The position numbers and the translations under genes are program-made. This document shows positions 29,452 to 39,465 of a stretch of DNA of 64,000 nt, piece by piece. How positions within the stretch are numbered: the first letter of the stretch is position 1; every line of letters begins with the position of its first letter. The DNA is from Burkholderiales bacterium (lineage in GTDB: Bacteria > Pseudomonadota > Gammaproteobacteria > Burkholderiales > Burkholderiaceae). The stretch is taken from NCBI GenBank assembly GCA_026225235.1, contig JAMFSK010000128.1, positions 62,001-126,000 of the forward strand, written 5' to 3'. A model generated the notes under the pieces. It was not told the DNA's origin. It saw only the letters and a program-made list of their open reading frames with translations, and made no database searches.

Positions 29452-30266
29452 GCCGGCTGACCCTGGAGTGCCTCGAGCACGCGCATCGAGTCGGTGACAA
29501 ACCCAAAGCACTTCTTGACGTTCCAGACGGTGGCGTCCGTGCAGAACGCGGGCGACGAGGTCGCGCAGCAGTCTTCGAGCAGCACACAGCCATATCCAAG
29601 AAAGTTGGCATCGGTCAGCGAGTGCAGCACGCACTGATCCGTGTTCACCCCCGCGAACATCACGGTACGCACTCCGAGGTTGCGCAAAATGCTGTCGAGC
29701 GGGGTGTCCCAGAAGCCGCTGATCCGGTACTTGTCGACACGGATGTCCTGCGGCTCTGGCGCCAGTTCGTCGACCACGGCGGCCGCCCAAGAGTCTTTCT
29801 CCAGCACATGGGCGCCATGCTCGGGCAAGGGCTCGCCCAGACCGATACCCGTCCCGGTCGGTTTGTATAAATGAAGCTGGTTCGGCGGCATATTGGCGAG
29901 ATCGGGGCGGTTGCCCCAGTTGACCCAGATCACCGGAACGCCTGCCGTGCGCAGTGCCGGCAGCAAGTTCTGCAATGGTGCAATGGGTGCGCGGTCGACC
30001 TCGTAGTTGCCCCCGAGATGGGCAACCCAGCCTCCTTTGGTGCAGAAGTCATTCTGCATGTCGATCACCACGATGGCCGTGCGCAGCAGGTCGACGCGCA
30101 CATTCTGCGGCTCGCAGGCGAGGGTCACCGCGACCGGTTCAGGCGCCGAGAGGGCCATGTCGACCAGCGTCGGCGTGGCCCTCCAGTGGTAGTTCGCAGC
30201 ACGGCCCAGTTGGCCGGGAAGCCCACTGGCTTCAGGTGCTTCGTGCTTCATCGCATTGCGCTCCAT
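29448..30266 (-). CDS. Isochorismatase-fold cysteine hydrolase (RutB/biuret-hydrolase-like)
   Basis: VIDMQNDFC (D), VDKYRISGFWDTPLD (K), AGVNTDQCVL (C) triad; ATGA overlap with the amidase gene; exact start uncertain. Confidence 0.9.
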   Translation of the reverse strand: MERNAMKHEAPEASGLPGQLGRAANYHWRATPTLVDMALSAPEPVAVTLACEPQNVRVDLLRTAIVVIDMQNDFCTKGGWVAHLGGNYEVDRAPIAPLQNLLPALRTAGVPVIWVNWGNRPDLANMPPNQLHLYKPTGTGIGLGEPLPEHGAHVLEKDSWAAAVVDELAPEPQDIRVDKYRISGFWDTPLDSILRNLGVRTVMFAGVNTDQCVLHSLTDANFLGYGCVLLEDCCATSSPAFCTDATVWNVKKCFGFVTDSMRVLEALQGQPA

Positions 30267-30463
30267 GTCCATGAGAAGAGAAGTCGAAGAGAAAAATGGG
30301 CCGACGCCGTCACGCCATCGTATCGCCTGCCAACCGGGGCGTCGCGACACAGATCGCGGGCGTCCTAAGCGATTTCCAGGAGGATATGCGAGGTTGGCAT
30401 CGAAGTTGCATTTCATTCATGAATAACCTACTTACCCAAACCAAACGCAAGAGGAGTGCCAGT

Positions 30464-31474
30464 ATGACGATTGAATTGTTTTCGGCCCACGCCGGTTCGC
30501 GTCGCGCATGGATCAAAGGCGCGCTCGCCGCACTCGCGGCCCTCACGTTGTCGTCGGCCGCGTTCGACGCACTGGCGGCCGATCCGCTACGGGTCGGGGT
30601 GCTGATCCCGGGCTCCAAGTCAGACAAGGGGTGGATGGAATCGGGCTATGACGGTCTCGCCGCCGCTCAAAAGGAGCTCGGCCCGAAGCTCAAGACGCAG
30701 ATGATCGAAAACATCAACTATGCGGACATGGAACAGGCGCTGACCAACCTCGCCTCGAAGAATGAACTGGTGATCGGTGTCGGCGGCCAGACCCAGGCAG
30801 CTGTCATCAAGATCGCCAAGCGCTTTCCGAATGTGAAGTTCTCGATCGTCGGCGGCAACAAGGGGCAGGACATGCCGCCGAACGTCGCCGGCTATGACGT
30901 CAAGCAGGCTGAGATCGCTTACGTCGCGGGCGCTGCGGCCGCGATGCTCTCGAAGAATGGTGCGGTCAGTTATGTCGGCGGCATGGAGATTCCGTCGATC
31001 GTCAATGCCGGCAAGGAATTCGGCAATGGAGCGCGCTCGGTCAATCCGAACATCAAGTACTTCGAAAGCTATACGGGTGACTTCGACAATGTGTCGAAGG
31101 CGAAGGAAGCCACTCTCGCCGCCATCTCGCAAGGCGCCGACGTCCACTATCACATCCTGAACCTGGGCCTACGCGGCATGGAACAGGCTGCGACAGAAAA
31201 ACACACCCACATGATCGGCAGCTATACCGATCGCTGCGGCACTGACCCGCTGTATATCGCCTATACGATCACGGGCGTCGGTTACCAGGTGCAGTACGCC
31301 ATCGATCAGCTCGCAGCCGGCACTTGGCAGCCGGGCTACAAGGCATTCGGCCTGGCAATGGGACCGAAGGCCTCGGGTATTGCGGTGTGCAACGGCACGC
31401 CAGCGATGAACGACTCGCTCAAGAAAATCGAGCAGGACATTCTGAGCGGCAAGATCAAAGTCTCCGAAGGCTGA
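30464..31474 (+). CDS. BMP family ABC transporter substrate-binding protein
   Basis: Signal peptide with SRRAWIK; PLRVGVLIPGSKSDKGWMESGYDGLAAAQKELG. Confidence 0.92.
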   Translation: MTIELFSAHAGSRRAWIKGALAALAALTLSSAAFDALAADPLRVGVLIPGSKSDKGWMESGYDGLAAAQKELGPKLKTQMIENINYADMEQALTNLASKNELVIGVGGQTQAAVIKIAKRFPNVKFSIVGGNKGQDMPPNVAGYDVKQAEIAYVAGAAAAMLSKNGAVSYVGGMEIPSIVNAGKEFGNGARSVNPNIKYFESYTGDFDNVSKAKEATLAAISQGADVHYHILNLGLRGMEQAATEKHTHMIGSYTDRCGTDPLYIAYTITGVGYQVQYAIDQLAAGTWQPGYKAFGLAMGPKASGIAVCNGTPAMNDSLKKIEQDILSGKIKVSEG

Positions 31475-31478
31475 TCTC

Positions 31479-33263
31479 ATGACACTCCCGGCGCTCGCTT
31501 CCGCCCCAGCGGACTCACCCCCGCTCATCGATCCCGTTGAGACGGACGCACACGCCGGGGCTCGCCCCGCAGTCTCACCGCCGGTGTTAAGGCTCGAAGG
31601 GATTGGTAAACAGTTCGGCGCGTTTCATGCGCTCAGCGATGTCTCGCTCGATCTCGTACCCGGTGAAGTGCATTGCCTGCTCGGTGAAAACGGCGCCGGC
31701 AAGTCGACACTCTGCAATGTGATGTTCGGCGTGCATCAGCCCGATCAGGGTGCGATGTGGCTCGACGATGTGCCCTATCATCCGCGCAGTCCACGCGATG
31801 CGCTGGGCCACGGGATCGCGATGGTCCACCAGCATTTCAGCCTGGTCGACGATGTCACGGTGCTCGACAACCTCTTGCTCGGGCAGTCACGCGGATGGCT
31901 CAAGCGCAAGGCTCGTGCGGCTGAAGTGCGTGCGCTGGTGACCGAACTCGGGCTCGCGCTCGATCCGGATGCGGCCATTGCGGACCTGTCTGTGGGCGAG
32001 CGGCAGCGCGTTGAAATCGTCAAATGTCTGATTCGCGAACCCCGTCTGCTCGTGCTCGATGAACCGACGGCCGTGTTGTTGCCTGCCGAGATCGGCGCCC
32101 TGCTCGATGTCTGCGCACGCGTCGCGGCGCGCGGATGCGCCGTGGTGCTGGTCACCCACAAGCTCGCGGAAATCCGCAAGGTCGCGACGCGCGCGACCGT
32201 TCTGCAAAGTGGACGCGTCGTTGCGCGCTCGAGCACGCCGGCCAGGGAGATCGACCGGCTCGTTCGCGCCATGATCGACCGTCCAGCGAGCGCCGACAGT
32301 GGGTCGCCGGATGCGGCCTCGGCCCTCAGCGATGCCGCCGTCGCCGCCTCGCTCGGCGCGACCCCCGCACAAGATCCCGCTGCACCGACCGCTGCTACTT
32401 GGGCCCCATCCCATGGCGCACCTGTATGGTCGTTGACGCACTCGGCGCCAGAACCTTCAGCCCCTCCCTCCCCTGAGGGCACGCAGGAACCCTCCCCTTA
32501 CGGCCGCCCGCTCAGCGAAGAAGTCCTCCAGATCGACGGCCTGACCGTGCGCGACATACAGGGCGTCACCCGCCTCGACGATTGCACGCTGGTCGTCAAC
32601 CGGGGCGAGATCGTCGGCATCGCGGGTGTCGAGGGCAACGGCCAGAGCGAACTCGGCGCGGTGCTCGGCGGCATGATCCGGGCGAGCGCGGGACGCTTCT
32701 TTATCGAGGGGCAGGACCGTACCGCTGCGACACCGCGTGAGATCACGCAAGCGGGCGTCGGCATCGTTCCCGAAGACCGCCACGCGGTTGGCTGCGTGAC
32801 GGAGATGAGCCTGATCGACAACCTCCTGCTCAACCGTCTCGACGCGTTTTCTGCGCGCGGCTTCCTGCGCCGCCGCGCGATGCGCGACTACGCGCTGACG
32901 CTCATGGAACGCTTCGACGTGCGGGCCGCCGGCCCTGACGTACGCTTCGGCGGCCTGTCCGGCGGCAACCAGCAGAAGGCGGTGCTGGCGCGTGAACTCA
33001 CGCTCGACAAGCTCGTGTTCCTGATGGCCGCGCAGCCGACACGCGGACTCGATGTCGGCGCGGTCGCGGCGGTCTACGACCATATTCGCGCGGCCCGCGA
33101 TGCCGGCGTCGGTGTCTTGCTGATCTCGTCTGAACTCGACGAACTGATGGCCGTGGCCGACCGGATCGTCGTGCTTTACCGCGGCCGCATCATGGGCAGT
33201 TGCAAGCCCGACCCGACCCAACGCGAGCGCATTGGCGCATGGATGGCAGGCCAGACAGCATGA
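31479..33263 (+). CDS. Dual-NBD ABC transporter ATP-binding protein
   Basis: LLGENGAGKSTLCNVMFG, LSVGERQRVEIVKCLIREPRLLVLDEPTAVL, second NBD GLSGGNQQKAVLARELT. Confidence 0.95.
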   Translation: MTLPALASAPADSPPLIDPVETDAHAGARPAVSPPVLRLEGIGKQFGAFHALSDVSLDLVPGEVHCLLGENGAGKSTLCNVMFGVHQPDQGAMWLDDVPYHPRSPRDALGHGIAMVHQHFSLVDDVTVLDNLLLGQSRGWLKRKARAAEVRALVTELGLALDPDAAIADLSVGERQRVEIVKCLIREPRLLVLDEPTAVLLPAEIGALLDVCARVAARGCAVVLVTHKLAEIRKVATRATVLQSGRVVARSSTPAREIDRLVRAMIDRPASADSGSPDAASALSDAAVAASLGATPAQDPAAPTAATWAPSHGAPVWSLTHSAPEPSAPPSPEGTQEPSPYGRPLSEEVLQIDGLTVRDIQGVTRLDDCTLVVNRGEIVGIAGVEGNGQSELGAVLGGMIRASAGRFFIEGQDRTAATPREITQAGVGIVPEDRHAVGCVTEMSLIDNLLLNRLDAFSARGFLRRRAMRDYALTLMERFDVRAAGPDVRFGGLSGGNQQKAVLARELTLDKLVFLMAAQPTRGLDVGAVAAVYDHIRAARDAGVGVLLISSELDELMAVADRIVVLYRGRIMGSCKPDPTQRERIGAWMAGQTA

Positions 33264-34366
33264 GCACACCTCGTCTTTCTCTCGCACCCACGACCCGTGG
33301 CAACCGCTGGCGCGACGCGCCCCAGTTGCGCACCGCCCTCGTGCTCGGCGGCGCCGCTGTGGTCGCCATCGGCGCGGCCCTGGCGCTGATCGCCCTCGTC
33401 GGCGTACCACTCGGCGATGCGCTCTCGGCTTTTGCTGACGGCGCCTGGGGCTCGGCCTACTCGATCGGTGCCTCGATCAACCGGAGCATTGCGTTTGCTC
33501 TCGTCGGCATCGGCTTTGTCCTGGCGGATCGCGCCCGCCTGACCAATGTCGGCGGCGAAGGCCAGATCGCGATCGGCGGCATTGTCGCGACCGCAGTCAG
33601 TCTGTACGGGAATGTCGCACACTTGCCGCTCGGCCTCTCGTTTGTCATTCCGATGATCGCCGCGGCGGCCGCCGGTGCGCTGTGGGGCGCTGTGCCAGGT
33701 GTGCTCAAGGCTAAGGCGGGGACGAACGAGGTGATCAGCACGCTGCTGCTCTCGTTTATCGCGGTCTGGCTGCTCTACTGGTGCGTGCAGTCCGAGGTCC
33801 TGCTGCGCCAACCGATGAACAATGCATCGACCTTGCCCGAATCGCTCGAGATTCCCGATGCGACCAAGCTACCGCAGTTGTTCAGCGGCGGCTCGATGGC
33901 GCTCAATATCGGCCTGCCGATGACGATCGTCCTGGGCATCGCGGTGGCGGTCGTTCTGCGGCGCACCCGCTTCGGCCTTCATCTGCGCGCGGTCGGCCTG
34001 AACGCCCTGGCCGCGCGCCGCGCCGGCATCCCGATCATCAGCACCGTGGTCGGCGCCCTTGCACTGGCCGGCGCGTTTGGCGGCCTCGCCGGTGCGCTGA
34101 TGCTGCAAGGCGACCAATACTCGCTGAAGGCCGGTTTCTCGTCCGGCTATGGTTTCGATGGACTGGTGGTCGGCCTGCTTGCACGAGGCTCGGTCACCGG
34201 GGTATTCGCTGCAGCGCTGCTGTTTGGCTTTCTGCGCTCGGGCGGCATCAATATGGAAATGGTGGCGCAAGTGCCCTCGGCACTGGTGCTGATCGTACAA
34301 GGCATCGTGATCGTCGCGCTGGCGGGTGGCGCATGGTGGCTCGACAAAACAGGGGCACAGCGATGA
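33260..34366 (+). CDS. ABC transporter permease (BMP/nucleoside type)
   Basis: Multi-TM; GEGQIAIGGIVATAVSLY and AKAGTNEVISTLLLSFIAVWLL. Confidence 0.93.
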   Translation: MSTPRLSLAPTTRGNRWRDAPQLRTALVLGGAAVVAIGAALALIALVGVPLGDALSAFADGAWGSAYSIGASINRSIAFALVGIGFVLADRARLTNVGGEGQIAIGGIVATAVSLYGNVAHLPLGLSFVIPMIAAAAAGALWGAVPGVLKAKAGTNEVISTLLLSFIAVWLLYWCVQSEVLLRQPMNNASTLPESLEIPDATKLPQLFSGGSMALNIGLPMTIVLGIAVAVVLRRTRFGLHLRAVGLNALAARRAGIPIISTVVGALALAGAFGGLAGALMLQGDQYSLKAGFSSGYGFDGLVVGLLARGSVTGVFAAALLFGFLRSGGINMEMVAQVPSALVLIVQGIVIVALAGGAWWLDKTGAQR

Positions 34367-35280
34367 ATGCAGGCATTGCGGCAGTTTTCGTAGGCTCGTC
34401 GATCCGCTTCGCGGCGCCATTGATGCTGGCCTCGACCGGCGAGCTGATCAGCGAGCGCGCGGGTGTGCTGAACATGAGCGTGGAAGGCATGATGCTGAGC
34501 GGTGCTTTCCTCGGCGCCGCAGGTTCATGGGCGACCGGCAATCCGACGCTCGGACTCGCGCTCGGCATGTTCGGCGTGCTGCCGATCGCGTTGCTGCAGG
34601 CGTTCCTGAGTATCACGCTGCGCGCCAACCAGATCGTCACGGGCATCGGCATCAACATCTTCGCGCTGGGCGCGACGACGCTCGCCTATCGCGAACTCTT
34701 TGGCGAGCGCTCGAGTGCGGCCATCCCGGGTCTCGCGCACTGGTCACCTCCATACCTCAGCGCAATCCGGGTGATCGGAGAGCCGATCTTCGACCAGGTG
34801 TGGCTCGTCTATTTCGGGGTTGCGGTTCTGATCGTCACTTCGATCGTGATGCGCCGCACGGCGCTCGGCGTAGCCTTGCACGCAGTCGGCGCCGCGCCGC
34901 GCGCAGTCGACCAGTCAGGCTTGTCGGTCACGCGACTGCGCTACGGCGCGGTGCTCTTCTCAGGGGTGATGTCGGGTGCTGCCGGTTGCTTTATCTCGAT
35001 CGGCGACATCCATACCTTCACGGAGGGGATGACCAATGGGGTGGGCTATCTCGCGATTGCGGCGATCATCTTCGGCAATTGGCGCATCGGCCGCACAGTC
35101 GGCGCATGCTTGTTGTTCGGTGCGGCGACCGCCTTGCAATTTCAGTTGCCGTTGCTCGGCATCGAAGTGCCAACGGCGCTGCTGATCATGCTCCCCTACC
35201 TGCTCGCCCTGGTCGCCGTGGCCGGCCTGATCGGGCGGCAGACCGCGCCGCTCGCGCTGACCCAACCGTTCCGGCGTTAG
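34363..35280 (+). CDS. ABC transporter permease (BMP/nucleoside type)
   Basis: RFAAPLMLASTGELISERAGVLNMSVEGMMLSGAFLGA; ATGA overlap with the upstream permease. Confidence 0.94.
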   Translation: MNAGIAAVFVGSSIRFAAPLMLASTGELISERAGVLNMSVEGMMLSGAFLGAAGSWATGNPTLGLALGMFGVLPIALLQAFLSITLRANQIVTGIGINIFALGATTLAYRELFGERSSAAIPGLAHWSPPYLSAIRVIGEPIFDQVWLVYFGVAVLIVTSIVMRRTALGVALHAVGAAPRAVDQSGLSVTRLRYGAVLFSGVMSGAAGCFISIGDIHTFTEGMTNGVGYLAIAAIIFGNWRIGRTVGACLLFGAATALQFQLPLLGIEVPTALLIMLPYLLALVAVAGLIGRQTAPLALTQPFRR

Positions 35281-35329
35281 CTTTGCTGGTTAGAATGCGG
35301 CTGAACGCCGCTCCTTCGACACGCCACTG

Positions 35330-36067
35330 ATGCCACGCAAGACAGTTACCGCTTCACCCGACCCTGCCACCCAGACCAGCCGGCAGCGTCTTGCTGCGAC
35401 GACCCGGCAGCGCATTTTCAAAGTCGCGATCAAGGAGTTCGCGGACAAGGGCTTCAGTGGCGCGCGCGTCGAAATGATCGCGAGCCGTGCGAAGGTCAAC
35501 ATCCGCATGATTTATCACTATTTCGGCGGCAAGGAAGCGCTCTATATCGAGGTGCTCGAATACGTGCTCGGCAACCTGCGCGATGAAGAGCTCAAGGTCG
35601 AGCTCGACGTCGAGCGCATCGAACCGGTCAGCGGAATCCTGCTGTTGTACGACTTCATCGAAGGGCATTTTGCCGCCCACCCCGAACTGCTGAACCTGCT
35701 GTCGTCGGAAAACTTGAACCGGGCCCGCTTCCTCAAACGTTCGAAACTGATCCCGAAGATCTCCTCGCCCGTGCTCGGCCTGCTGCGCACCCTCATCGAG
35801 CGCGGTGAGCGTTCGGCCAGCCTGCGCCTGGGGGTGGACCCCCTGCACCTGTACGTGACGCTGGTGAGCCTCGCGTACTTCCACAAGTCGAATGCCTTCA
35901 CGATCTCACGCATGTTCGAGACCGACATGCTGGCGCCGAGCTGGCAGCAAGCCCACAAGGAACAGGCGCATGAACTCGTGCGCGCGTTCCTTACGTCGCG
36001 GCCTGCACTCAGGACGAAGACCGGGGGCGCCGCCCCGCTGAGCGCGGTGGACGCCGCGACCCAGTAG
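35330..36067 (+). CDS. TetR family regulator (RutR/NicS-like C-terminal domain)
   Basis: RQRIFKVAIKEFADKGFSGARVEMIASRAKVNIRMIYHYFGGKEALYIEVLE. Confidence 0.92.
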   Translation: MPRKTVTASPDPATQTSRQRLAATTRQRIFKVAIKEFADKGFSGARVEMIASRAKVNIRMIYHYFGGKEALYIEVLEYVLGNLRDEELKVELDVERIEPVSGILLLYDFIEGHFAAHPELLNLLSSENLNRARFLKRSKLIPKISSPVLGLLRTLIERGERSASLRLGVDPLHLYVTLVSLAYFHKSNAFTISRMFETDMLAPSWQQAHKEQAHELVRAFLTSRPALRTKTGGAAPLSAVDAATQ

Positions 36068-36142
36068 TCGACCGAGCCGCGCCCAGACGCGAACGGCGCC
36101 GCGGCCTGCGAGCGGCCTCGTTGAGAAGCCCCCTTGGGCGGC

Positions 36143-37273
36143 CTATGCGCGACCCAGCGCGATGTAGCGCTCGAGGTGATGATCTTCGTCACCGAGCTCA
36201 TGATCGATCATCACCAGACGCTTGGCATAGTGGGCGAGCGGCAACTCCCAGGTCATGCCGATACCGCCATGCAGCTGAATGCACTCCTCCGCGACATGAA
36301 TGCCGCTGCGGCCGATCGTGTACTTGGCGGCCGACAAGGCGCGCTCGCGTGCCAGGTGATCGAGCCCAATCGCCGCGGCTGCATTGATGACCGCGGAGCG
36401 CGCCTGTTCGATCTCGATCAGCAACTCGGCCATGCGATGCTGAAGCGCCTGGAAGCTACCGATGGGCAAGCCGAACTGCTTGCGCGTGCGCAGATACTCG
36501 AGCGTCGCATTACGCGCGACTTCCATCGCACCGATCGCCTCCGCGCTCAGGGCGAGAATCCCGCAACCCAGCGCACGCTCGAGCAGCGGGTAGCCCGCGT
36601 CGGCCGCACCGATCAGCGCATCGGCGCCAAGCTTGACACCGTTGAAACGGAAATCGGCAAGACGCCCGCCATCGACTTTTGCGTAATCGCGCACCTCGAG
36701 ACCTGCCGCCTCCCGAGGAACGAGAAAGAGCGAGATGCCCTGCTCGTCCTCGACCTCACCGGACGAGCGTGCCGAAACAAGTAACACATCCGCCTGTTCG
36801 CCCAGCAAGACCGCGGTCTTTGTGCCGTTGAGAACCCAGCCCTCACCCTCACGTTGCGCCCGCGTGGTGACGCGCGTCGTCTCGTAGTGGGACCCCGGTT
36901 CATCATGCGCGAGCGCGGCGATCGCACTGCCTTCGACGATCCGATCGAGCACGCCGCGCCGGGCCTCGCCCCCGGCGGCGACCAGCGCGGAGCCGACCAT
37001 CAGGGCCCCCAGGAACGGCTCGACGACCAGGCCGCGGCCAAGGCTCTCGAAGACCACCGCGATATCGAATCCGCCGCCGCCGAAGCCCCCGTCTGCTTCA
37101 TCGAACAGGGCCGCCAGCGTCCCGAGCTCGACCAGACGCGCCCACATTTGACGGTCAAAGCCTTCCTTCGAGCCGGCTGCCTTGTCACGGACGTCAAAGC
37201 GATAACGATCGGCCACGAAGCGATCGAGCGTGGCCGCGAGCATCCGGCGTTCTTCTGTATGTTCGAAGTTCAT
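36143..37273 (-). CDS. Acyl-CoA dehydrogenase family protein
   Basis: RTRKQFGLPIGSFQALQHRMAELL and VAEECIQLHGGIGMTWELPLAHYAKRL. Confidence 0.93.
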   Translation of the reverse strand: MNFEHTEERRMLAATLDRFVADRYRFDVRDKAAGSKEGFDRQMWARLVELGTLAALFDEADGGFGGGGFDIAVVFESLGRGLVVEPFLGALMVGSALVAAGGEARRGVLDRIVEGSAIAALAHDEPGSHYETTRVTTRAQREGEGWVLNGTKTAVLLGEQADVLLVSARSSGEVEDEQGISLFLVPREAAGLEVRDYAKVDGGRLADFRFNGVKLGADALIGAADAGYPLLERALGCGILALSAEAIGAMEVARNATLEYLRTRKQFGLPIGSFQALQHRMAELLIEIEQARSAVINAAAAIGLDHLARERALSAAKYTIGRSGIHVAEECIQLHGGIGMTWELPLAHYAKRLVMIDHELGDEDHHLERYIALGRA

Positions 37274-37283
37274 CGTGCGCGCC

Positions 37284-38492
37284 TCACAGTCCGAGGATCA
37301 TCTTGGAGATGATGTTTTTCTGAATCTCGTTTGAGCCGCCAAAGATCGACAGCTTCCGGTAGTTGAAGTACTGCGCAGCCACACCGCGTGCGCCTTCTTC
37401 ACCGTCACCTTCTTTCGACTCGTCGGACCCCGCGCCCCACAGATCCTGCTGATCGAACATGGCCTGCGCCTCGACACCGAGCGCCCGGCGCAACAGCGCT
37501 GAAATGTCCTGACGGATCTCCGTGCCGCGGATCTTGAGCATCGAGCTTTCCGCGCCCGGCGCACCGCCGCCTGCCACCGCCGCGATTACGCGCAGGTTCG
37601 TGGTCTTCATGTTCTCGAGTTCGATTTCGACGCGCGCAAGACGTGCCGCAAACGTCGGATCCTCGGCCAGCGGCCGGCCGTGCCGCAGCCGCACTGCAGC
37701 GGCTCGCTTGACCTCGTCGAGCGCGGCGATCGAAGCGCCGACACCCGCAATATTGGTCCGCTCGTAGGTCAGCAGATATTTGGCGTAAGTCCAGCCGCGG
37801 TTTTCCTCGCCGACCAGGTTTTCGACAGGCACGCGCACGTCGGTGAAAAACACCTCGTTGACCTCGTGCTCCCCATCGAGCGTGATGATCGGACGCACAT
37901 CGATGCCCGGCGACTTCATGTCGATCAGCAGAAAACTGATGCCCTCCTGCTTGCGCATTTCCGTCGCGGTGCGCACCAGGCAGAAGATCATGTTCGCGTG
38001 CTGCGCGAGGGTCGTCCAGGTCTTCTGGCCATTGACGACATAGTGGTCGCTATCGCGCACGGCGCGCGTCTTCAGCGAGGCGAGGTCCGATCCCGCACCG
38101 GGTTCGGAGTAGCCCTGGCACCACCAGTCGGAGCCATCGAGAATGCGCGGCAGCCAGTGCCGTTTCTGGGCTTCGCTGCCGTACTTGAGCAATACCGGCC
38201 CCAGCATATTGACGCCGAAGGGCACGATGCGTGGCGCATTGGCGAGCGCGCATTCGTTCTCGAAGATAAAGCGCTCGATCGCCCCCCAGCCCGTGCCGCC
38301 GTATTCGACCGGCCAGTGATTCGCGAACCAGCCGCGCGCGTTCAGCGCCGCATGCCAGTGCTCCATATCGGACTGCGTCAGCGCATGCCCATACTTGACC
38401 TTGTCGGCCAGTTGCGGCGAGAGCGCCGTCGCCAGAAAGCCCTGGACCTCGCGCCGGAACGTCTGCTCCGCGTCAGTGAAATTCAAATCCAT
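37284..38492 (-). CDS. Acyl-CoA dehydrogenase family protein
   Basis: CQGYSEPGAGSDLASLKTRAVRDSDHYVVNGQKTWTTLA and GGSNEIQKNIISKMILGL. Confidence 0.95.
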   Translation of the reverse strand: MDLNFTDAEQTFRREVQGFLATALSPQLADKVKYGHALTQSDMEHWHAALNARGWFANHWPVEYGGTGWGAIERFIFENECALANAPRIVPFGVNMLGPVLLKYGSEAQKRHWLPRILDGSDWWCQGYSEPGAGSDLASLKTRAVRDSDHYVVNGQKTWTTLAQHANMIFCLVRTATEMRKQEGISFLLIDMKSPGIDVRPIITLDGEHEVNEVFFTDVRVPVENLVGEENRGWTYAKYLLTYERTNIAGVGASIAALDEVKRAAAVRLRHGRPLAEDPTFAARLARVEIELENMKTTNLRVIAAVAGGGAPGAESSMLKIRGTEIRQDISALLRRALGVEAQAMFDQQDLWGAGSDESKEGDGEEGARGVAAQYFNYRKLSIFGGSNEIQKNIISKMILGL

Positions 38493-38795
38493 CGATGTCT
38501 CCTGTCGTATCGCGCATGCGGCCGCCCACTCGCGAGGCGCTACATTTCCGCACGATCGATCGCTTTTATACCGCGCAGGGATGCGTTCGTCACGACTTGT
38601 CAGGCTCGACTAGGGCAAACCCCGGGGAGAAAGCGGACGATGGAGAAACGGAGAAGTCAGGCTGACACAATGGGAGAGAGGATCACCGAGGGTTGCTTTA
38701 CCGCCTTGCGGACGGCAAAACGAAATAAATGCCGATTGTTGGGCGTTATGTTGGGTTGCGCGCTGATGAGTCGTGACCTATTTGATAATGTCCGG

Positions 38796-38864
38796 CCTGC
38801 ACACACCCCGTGTGCGATTGGTCTGTTTGCCCCGCGCTGTTCCCCGACAGCCGGGGCTTTTTTT
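38796..38864 (+). ncRNA. Candidate double-hairpin small RNA ending in an intrinsic terminator
   Basis: GCACAC-ACCCC-GTGTGC hairpin, then GCCCCG-C-GCTGT-TCCCCG-ACAGC-CGGGGC and TTTTTTT; no + strand gene upstream to terminate. Confidence 0.5.
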
Positions 38865-38924
38865 CGACTGTCCGAATACGCCCGTCTGCCCCTTCAGGCT
38901 GGGCTCTCAGGGTCGAAATGCAAT

Positions 38925-38966
38925 AAAAAAAGGCAGACCCGCATGGCAGGTCTGCCTTTCCTCACC
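38925..38966 (-). terminator. cspA intrinsic terminator
   Basis: GGCAGACC...GGTCTGCC inverted repeat with T-rich tail on the minus strand. Confidence 0.75.
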
Positions 38967-38997
38967 TCAATCATCTGCGCCCTCAGGCGCAGTCAAT

Positions 38998-39201
38998 TTA
39001 CAGCGGCGAGATATTCGATGCTTGCATGCCCTTCGGGCCACGCTTGGTTTCGTAGCTCACCTTTTGATTCTCGGCAAGCGACTTGAAGCCGTCACCGCGA
39101 ATTTCGGAGAAATGTGCGAACAGATCTTCGCCGCCTGCATCCGGCGTGATGAAGCCAAAACCCTTTGCATCGTTGAACCACTTAACTGTACCGGTATCCA
39201 T
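38998..39201 (-). CDS. Cold shock protein, CspA family
   Basis: [34 protein letters not shown]. Confidence 0.97.
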   Translation of the reverse strand: MDTGTVKWFNDAKGFGFITPDAGGEDLFAHFSEIRGDGFKSLAENQKVSYETKRGPKGMQASNISPL

Positions 39202-39465
39202 GAGAATTCCTTGAAATAGATTGAGAGCTGCTCCGAATGGAGCAAGTGAGCGTCAAGGAAGAGAGAGGACAACTAGATACCGCCAGGGAAACGGGACGTG
39301 ATGCGCAGCAATCGACTTCTTGAACACTTCGACACGCACATTACGTGGCGGCAACGACCGTGTCAAGTGCAATCCCCGATGTTTCGCGACAATGCTGCGA
39401 AAACAGCGCACACTAAACGGACGCTTGACCAATCCGGCAAGCGCGCAAGCAACAGGAGCAGTTTC

